DNA from: Veillonella sp.
Lineage (GTDB): Bacteria > Bacillota > Negativicutes > Veillonellales > Veillonellaceae
DNA: 16,018 nucleotides
Direction: 5' to 3'
Assembly: GCA_019419725.1 (NCBI GenBank)
Contig: DXZL01000024.1
Coordinates: 1 to 16,018 of the forward strand
Below, piece by piece: positions 13,047 through 16,018 of the stretch. How positions within the stretch are numbered: position 1 is the first letter of the stretch; every line of letters begins with the position of its first letter. The notes beneath the pieces were generated by a model. The model saw only the letters and a program-made list of their open reading frames with translations, did not search any database and was not told where the DNA came from. The position numbers and the translations under genes are program-made.

Positions 13047-14861
13047 CTATTGACCAGGTACAACTGCAGGTGTTGGCACAAGGCGTGGACCTTGAGATGT
13101 TGTAGCCGGTTGTTTAACTACTGGAATTACAGATGATGTAATTTGAACAGCTGTTGTCTTTACTGGTTGAGCAGGTTGTGCTGGTGCAGCTTGACCATTA
13201 GCCTTAGCTGCTGCTTCTGCCTTAGCCTTAGCTTCTGCCTCAGCTTTAGCTTTCGCTTCTGCTTCACGTTTCAAGCGCAATTCTTTTTCAAGAGGTACTA
13301 CAGGTTTATCGTAGATTGTAATATCTGTTTCGAATAGACGGCCCCAAGGGAATGTAGCCTTTACTGTACGAGGGTCGACTTTAAGGTATTTTTCAGCGAA
13401 GTCTTGGATACGTTCACCTAAGTAGCTTTCAAGACGTTCATTCAACTCGCCAGAGTAACGTACATTATCTGTACGAATGGAATCTTGCATACGGTAAATA
13501 TCTTTCCGGATATTTGCTTGGTACGCCCAGTTATCCAAATATTGTTGAGTCAACATTTTGCGGTGACCTTCTGGGCTCATAGTTTTGAGCAATACCCCTT
13601 GCGCAATGGCGTAGCCTACCGTATTACTTGCGGTATTCCAACCATTGTACGCACCGATTTTGTATAACATATCGCGTTTGTACATAGCAGAAACTAATGT
13701 ATTGTCCGCACCATTGTTATAAGCAATATCAGCAACGCTTACGTTTACACCAGAATCAACAGCTTGTTGAATTCGATCTACGAAAGCATTTGTAGAATTA
13801 GAAATCATCGGGAAGTTCTCGAAGCTTTCAGATTCACCAGTACTTGTAGTAAGTGGTGTATTTACTGCTAACAACACAGTTGGTTTACCTTGTGTCACCA
13901 TAGTGCCACCTACGGCCTCAACGTGTTGAGCAATTGTTTTATCGATGGTTTGGTCTTCGTAACCTGGCAATGTTTTACCGCCACCACCGAGTGGGTAAAT
14001 TACAGAGAATGTAGGTTTTTCTGTACTTTCATCTGTACGAGAACGAGCCATCAACAATAGACCAAGTTGGTCAGCACCAGGGAAGCTACCGTATTTTTCA
14101 ACAGGAATGTCCTTGGAGTATTTACTTAAGTAACGACCTTCTAGTGCAGATTGGGACAATTGAGATGTATCATCATGGCCCAGTGCAAAGTAATCGAATA
14201 CGCCGCTGCGAGTTTCATCAATCAACTCTTTATTGATTTTCATGTTCTTTTGGCGACGGTCAAACCAGTCTTGCAAATATTCTACAGGAACAGAGGCTTG
14301 AAGGCTCATCAATTTTTGAGTTTCCTCTTGTGTTAAGGAACCAGAGTCTAATTTATCTTGCAATGCTGCAATTTGGAAGATAGTAGGACCGTATTCCGCA
14401 TAATAAGCTGGTTCAGTGCCGCCACCACTAGCACGTGGAGAACGCATTACAGTACCAAAACCATAAATACGCACGTTTTTATTACGAGCTTTTAAGGATT
14501 CAATACGTTTTAAACGACTTTCCAATGTGGAAAGTGGAATATTATGTTTACGAGAGTCTACAAGACCACCATAAATAAGTGTATCTGTACTCAATACCAT
14601 CACATCAGCACGACCTGCATTTTGTTCAACCCAAGCCATGATTTGATCTGCTTGACCTTGGTAATTCTTACCAGAAATCAAGTTCTGAGGTGGTGTCAAT
14701 ATAGTCATACCTGCTTCGCGAGCTGTATCTACAGTATATTGTAAGCTTACAGGGCGATCATCTTGAGGTACATACAACACGGTTTCCGCATCAATTTTAA
14801 TAGATGTGCCAGTAGCGATAGCTGCAGCCATAAGTGCTACTTTCAACCATTTATTCGTCAT
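13047..14861 (-). CDS. exported DUF4127 family protein with Ala/Lys/Glu-rich tail
   Basis: A 604-residue protein with an N-terminal signal peptide (basic MTNKWLK, hydrophobic ALMAAAIATGTS, probable cleavage near residue 25). The mature domain begins VLYVPQDDRPVSLQ, the DUF4127 hallmark, followed by STDTLIYGGLVDSR and a FGTVMRSPRASGGG segment. Later come YFALGHDDTSQLS, LLLMARSRT and NDNT-like acidic motifs (SVADIAYNNGADNTLV), all consistent with the family along about 500 residues. The tail from about residue 532 is Ala/Lys/Glu-rich (AEAKAKAEAEAKAKAEAAAK) like a TolA stalk, then Pro/Ala-rich to the end. The catalytic role of DUF4127 is not something I can state; acidic clusters hint at a hydrolase acting on sugars, but this is inference. 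AAGGAG lies 9 bases before the ATG. The acyltransferase gene follows immediately. Confidence 0.85.
   Translation of the reverse strand: MTNKWLKVALMAAAIATGTSIKIDAETVLYVPQDDRPVSLQYTVDTAREAGMTILTPPQNLISGKNYQGQADQIMAWVEQNAGRADVMVLSTDTLIYGGLVDSRKHNIPLSTLESRLKRIESLKARNKNVRIYGFGTVMRSPRASGGGTEPAYYAEYGPTIFQIAALQDKLDSGSLTQEETQKLMSLQASVPVEYLQDWFDRRQKNMKINKELIDETRSGVFDYFALGHDDTSQLSQSALEGRYLSKYSKDIPVEKYGSFPGADQLGLLLMARSRTDESTEKPTFSVIYPLGGGGKTLPGYEDQTIDKTIAQHVEAVGGTMVTQGKPTVLLAVNTPLTTSTGESESFENFPMISNSTNAFVDRIQQAVDSGVNVSVADIAYNNGADNTLVSAMYKRDMLYKIGAYNGWNTASNTVGYAIAQGVLLKTMSPEGHRKMLTQQYLDNWAYQANIRKDIYRMQDSIRTDNVRYSGELNERLESYLGERIQDFAEKYLKVDPRTVKATFPWGRLFETDITIYDKPVVPLEKELRLKREAEAKAKAEAEAKAKAEAAAKANGQAAPAQPAQPVKTTAVQITSSVIPVVKQPATTSQGPRLVPTPAVVPGQ
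13191..13268 (-). repeat. low-complexity coding repeat, Ala/Lys/Glu-rich stalk
   Basis: Residues 532-557 of the DUF4127 protein: alternating A-K/E-A units encoded by repeating GCC/GCT-AAG/AAA/GAA codons, seen on the plus strand as 'gcttctgcctta/gctttagct' steps. Such tracts can vary in length between strains by slippage. Confidence 0.75.
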
Positions 14862-14883
14862 AAATCAAATCTCCTTCTGTGTA

Positions 14884-14902
14884 GCGAGTACTCCCGACTC
14901 GC
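14884..14902 (-). promoter_or_regulatory. leader hairpin upstream of the DUF4127 gene
   Basis: GCGAGT and ACTCGC pair over 6 bases around a 7-base loop, within the predicted 105-base leader and 23 bases before the start codon. No T run follows, so it is not a terminator. A role in mRNA stability or translation is possible. Confidence 0.4.
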
Positions 14903-14972
14903 GAAATTAACTGTTTTATAATACTCTCTTTTTCTGACACTTTTATGAAATGTTCATATGCTCAATATTATA

Positions 14973-15000
14973 ATTATATCATTTGACTATTATTTCGCAA
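14973..15000 (-). promoter_or_regulatory. candidate promoter of the DUF4127/acyltransferase pair
   Basis: On the minus strand TATAAT (14973-14978) is preceded by the extended TG (14980-14981) and, after 16 bases, by TTGCGA (14995-15000, four of six matches). The -35 overlaps the end of the TRIC-family gene. The predicted start is near 14966. Confidence 0.65.
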
Positions 15001-15637
15001 CCGGCTTGGTTTTTCCTACCTTAGGCAGACTCCAATTGTACTTGAGGGCTAGCAGACGGATAACGAGTACTACTGTGAAAGCACCATATACGGCCATACT
15101 GTCCCAACTCGATGTGACCATAAGATAATAAACGATGCCACCAATAATACTAGGCAAGGCATATACATCCTCTTTCAAAACAGATGGGATGCGTTGCGCC
15201 AACATATCGCGGATAATCCCGCCACCAACAGCCGTGATTGTACCGAGCAACACAATAAAGATAGGCAACTCTGGATAGAGTTTAAAACCTGCAGAAGCAC
15301 CTGTTACGGTAAATGATGCTAACCCTAACGCATCGGCCAACAAGTAACTAGCTCGACTACGAGGCCCCATCGCATGCTTGCGATATCGGCTGTTATAAAT
15401 CAAGAACACGATAACAGTTACCACTAAAACAACAGTAACATACACTACATTTCGCAATGAATTCGGCGGAAAATAGCCGAGCAACACGTCCCGTACAATA
15501 CCACCACCAATAGCAGTAGCCAATGCAAGGACAGTCATACCAAATATATCCATCTTTCGGGCTACCCCAACGAGTGCACCGGATACAGCAAAGGCAATGG
15601 TGCCAATCATATCAAATATATACCAAATAATGTCCAT
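14990..15637 (-). CDS. TRIC-family (UPF0126/YicG) membrane protein
   Basis: A 215-residue membrane protein of the prokaryotic TRIC (UPF0126) family, trimeric cation channels with seven helices built from an internal repeat. Both halves are visible: GTIAFAVSGALVG with AIGGGIVRDVLLG, then LASFTVTGASAGF with AVGGGIIRDMLA. Each GGGI-x-RD loop is the pore-lining signature. I chose the ATG at 15637 (MDIIWYIFDM), with a GGGGGA 4 bases upstream. A longer reading would require a TTG at 15727 inside the tadA start. The N-terminus immediately enters the first helix, as in family members. Its substrate in bacteria is generally thought to be potassium or another small cation; this is family knowledge. Confidence 0.9.
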   Translation of the reverse strand: MDIIWYIFDMIGTIAFAVSGALVGVARKMDIFGMTVLALATAIGGGIVRDVLLGYFPPNSLRNVVYVTVVLVVTVIVFLIYNSRYRKHAMGPRSRASYLLADALGLASFTVTGASAGFKLYPELPIFIVLLGTITAVGGGIIRDMLAQRIPSVLKEDVYALPSIIGGIVYYLMVTSSWDSMAVYGAFTVVLVIRLLALKYNWSLPKVGKTKPVAK

Positions 15638-15697
15638 AATTCCCCCAAATAATCTATTCGCATAACTGCGTACACTATGATAGACTTTATGTAAGAT

Positions 15698-15727
15698 ATT
15701 ATACATGAAGAGGTATGCCAATGACAA
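15698..15727 (-). promoter_or_regulatory. promoter of the TRIC-family gene, inside the tadA start
   Basis: On the minus strand TTGTCA (15722-15727) lies 18 bases before TATAAT (15698-15703). The predicted start near 15691 gives a leader of about 54 bases. The -35 hexamer occupies the first codons of the divergent tadA gene, so the two genes share promoter DNA. Confidence 0.65.
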
Positions 15728-16018
15728 AAGACATTACACCTACAGACATTGAAAATATGGATGAACGCACACGGGACGAATATTTTATGGCCATCGCTAT
15801 GGAAGAAGCGCGCAAGGCTTATGCTCTTGGGGAAATTCCGATCGGTGCCATTCTTGTAAAAGACAATATCATCGTTTCACGCCATCACAATCGTCGTGAA
15901 CTCGATCATGATGCAACGGCTCATGCAGAGGTTCTCGTAATCCGCGAAGCATGCGATGTCCTAAAGCGCTGGCGGTTGACTGGTTGTACCCTGTATGTTA
16001 CGATAGAGCCGTGTCCGA
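15721..16018 (+). CDS. tadA: tRNA adenosine(34) deaminase TadA (N-terminal part)
   Basis: Only the first 99 codons are inside the window. TadA converts the wobble adenosine of tRNA-Arg(ACG) to inosine. Visible are the N-terminal helix YFMAIAMEEARKAYALGEIPIGAILV, the zinc-binding and catalytic HAEV (H68, E70) and the beginning of the second zinc motif PCP, where the two cysteine ligands start (EPCP at the window end). The N-terminus carries about 20 extra residues, MTKDITPTDIENMDE and on, before the usual start of the family. The ATG at 15721 has GAGG 7 bases upstream; an in-frame ATG two codons earlier is too close to that site. It is the only gene on the plus strand. The sequence is open at the right edge, with no stop. 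Confidence 0.92.
   Translation, partial: MTKDITPTDIENMDERTRDEYFMAIAMEEARKAYALGEIPIGAILVKDNIIVSRHHNRRELDHDATAHAEVLVIREACDVLKRWRLTGCTLYVTIEPCP

Noticed and set aside
15697..15703. TATTATA as a bidirectional promoter also serving tadA
   Set aside because: On the plus strand the start would fall on the tadA binding site and no -35 is visible, so only the minus-strand use is supported.
15638..15727. Thirty-residue N-terminal extension of the TRIC-family protein
   Set aside because: It needs a TTG start inside the divergent tadA gene and would place the start on the promoter; the family begins near MDIIWYIFDM.

Overview
The window is a gene-dense bacterial chromosome segment of modest GC content. 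Sixteen complete genes lie on the minus strand, and one gene runs off the right edge on the plus strand. Most genes have a strong AGGAGG-type ribosome binding site, intergenic gaps are short, and neighbours often overlap. The gene mix suggests a Veillonella-like member of the Negativicutes: a YerC/TrpR-like regulator, a DUF4127 protein, a lone MetN-MetI pair, a D-amino-acid aminotransferase, and a histone-deacetylase-like enzyme coupled to a HyuA-like protein. That assignment is inference from gene content and style; no rRNA or other marker is present. I see no tRNA, rRNA, CRISPR array, insertion sequence or prophage.

Layout on the minus strand, read from right to left. (1) 15637-14990 is a TRIC-family membrane protein, divergent from tadA, which starts at 15721 on the plus strand and is cut by the window end. 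(2) 14861-11915 is an exported DUF4127 protein followed by an acyltransferase-3 membrane protein, ending in a strong terminator at 11861-11906. (3) 11740-7202 is a likely long operon: D-amino-acid aminotransferase, metN, metI, a YerC/TrpR-like regulator, a TSUP/TauE-SafE transporter and a short-chain dehydrogenase. An extended -10 promoter and an inverted repeat lie at its head. (4) 7064-5849 holds a DUF697-like protein with a repetitive amphipathic tail and a DUF1232 protein, ending in a terminator at 5793-5836. (5) 5730-3300 holds a hotdog thioesterase, murI, a membrane-anchored unknown and a CofE-like ligase. It is driven by a near-consensus promoter at 5767-5795 and ends in a terminator at 3256-3293. 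(6) 3236-107 is a hydantoinase/oxoprolinase-type ATPase-fold protein overlapping an HDAC-superfamily deacetylase.

Functionally the window mixes cell-wall D-amino-acid supply (murI, dat), methionine uptake (metNI) with a local regulator, tRNA editing (tadA), envelope modification (DUF4127 plus acyltransferase) and several poorly characterised pairs. The best leads are the HyuA-like/HDAC-like pair, the CofE-like ligase with its membrane-anchored partner, and the 11-residue-repeat protein paired with DUF1232. Nothing here is an obvious defence or mobile system, and I do not claim one.
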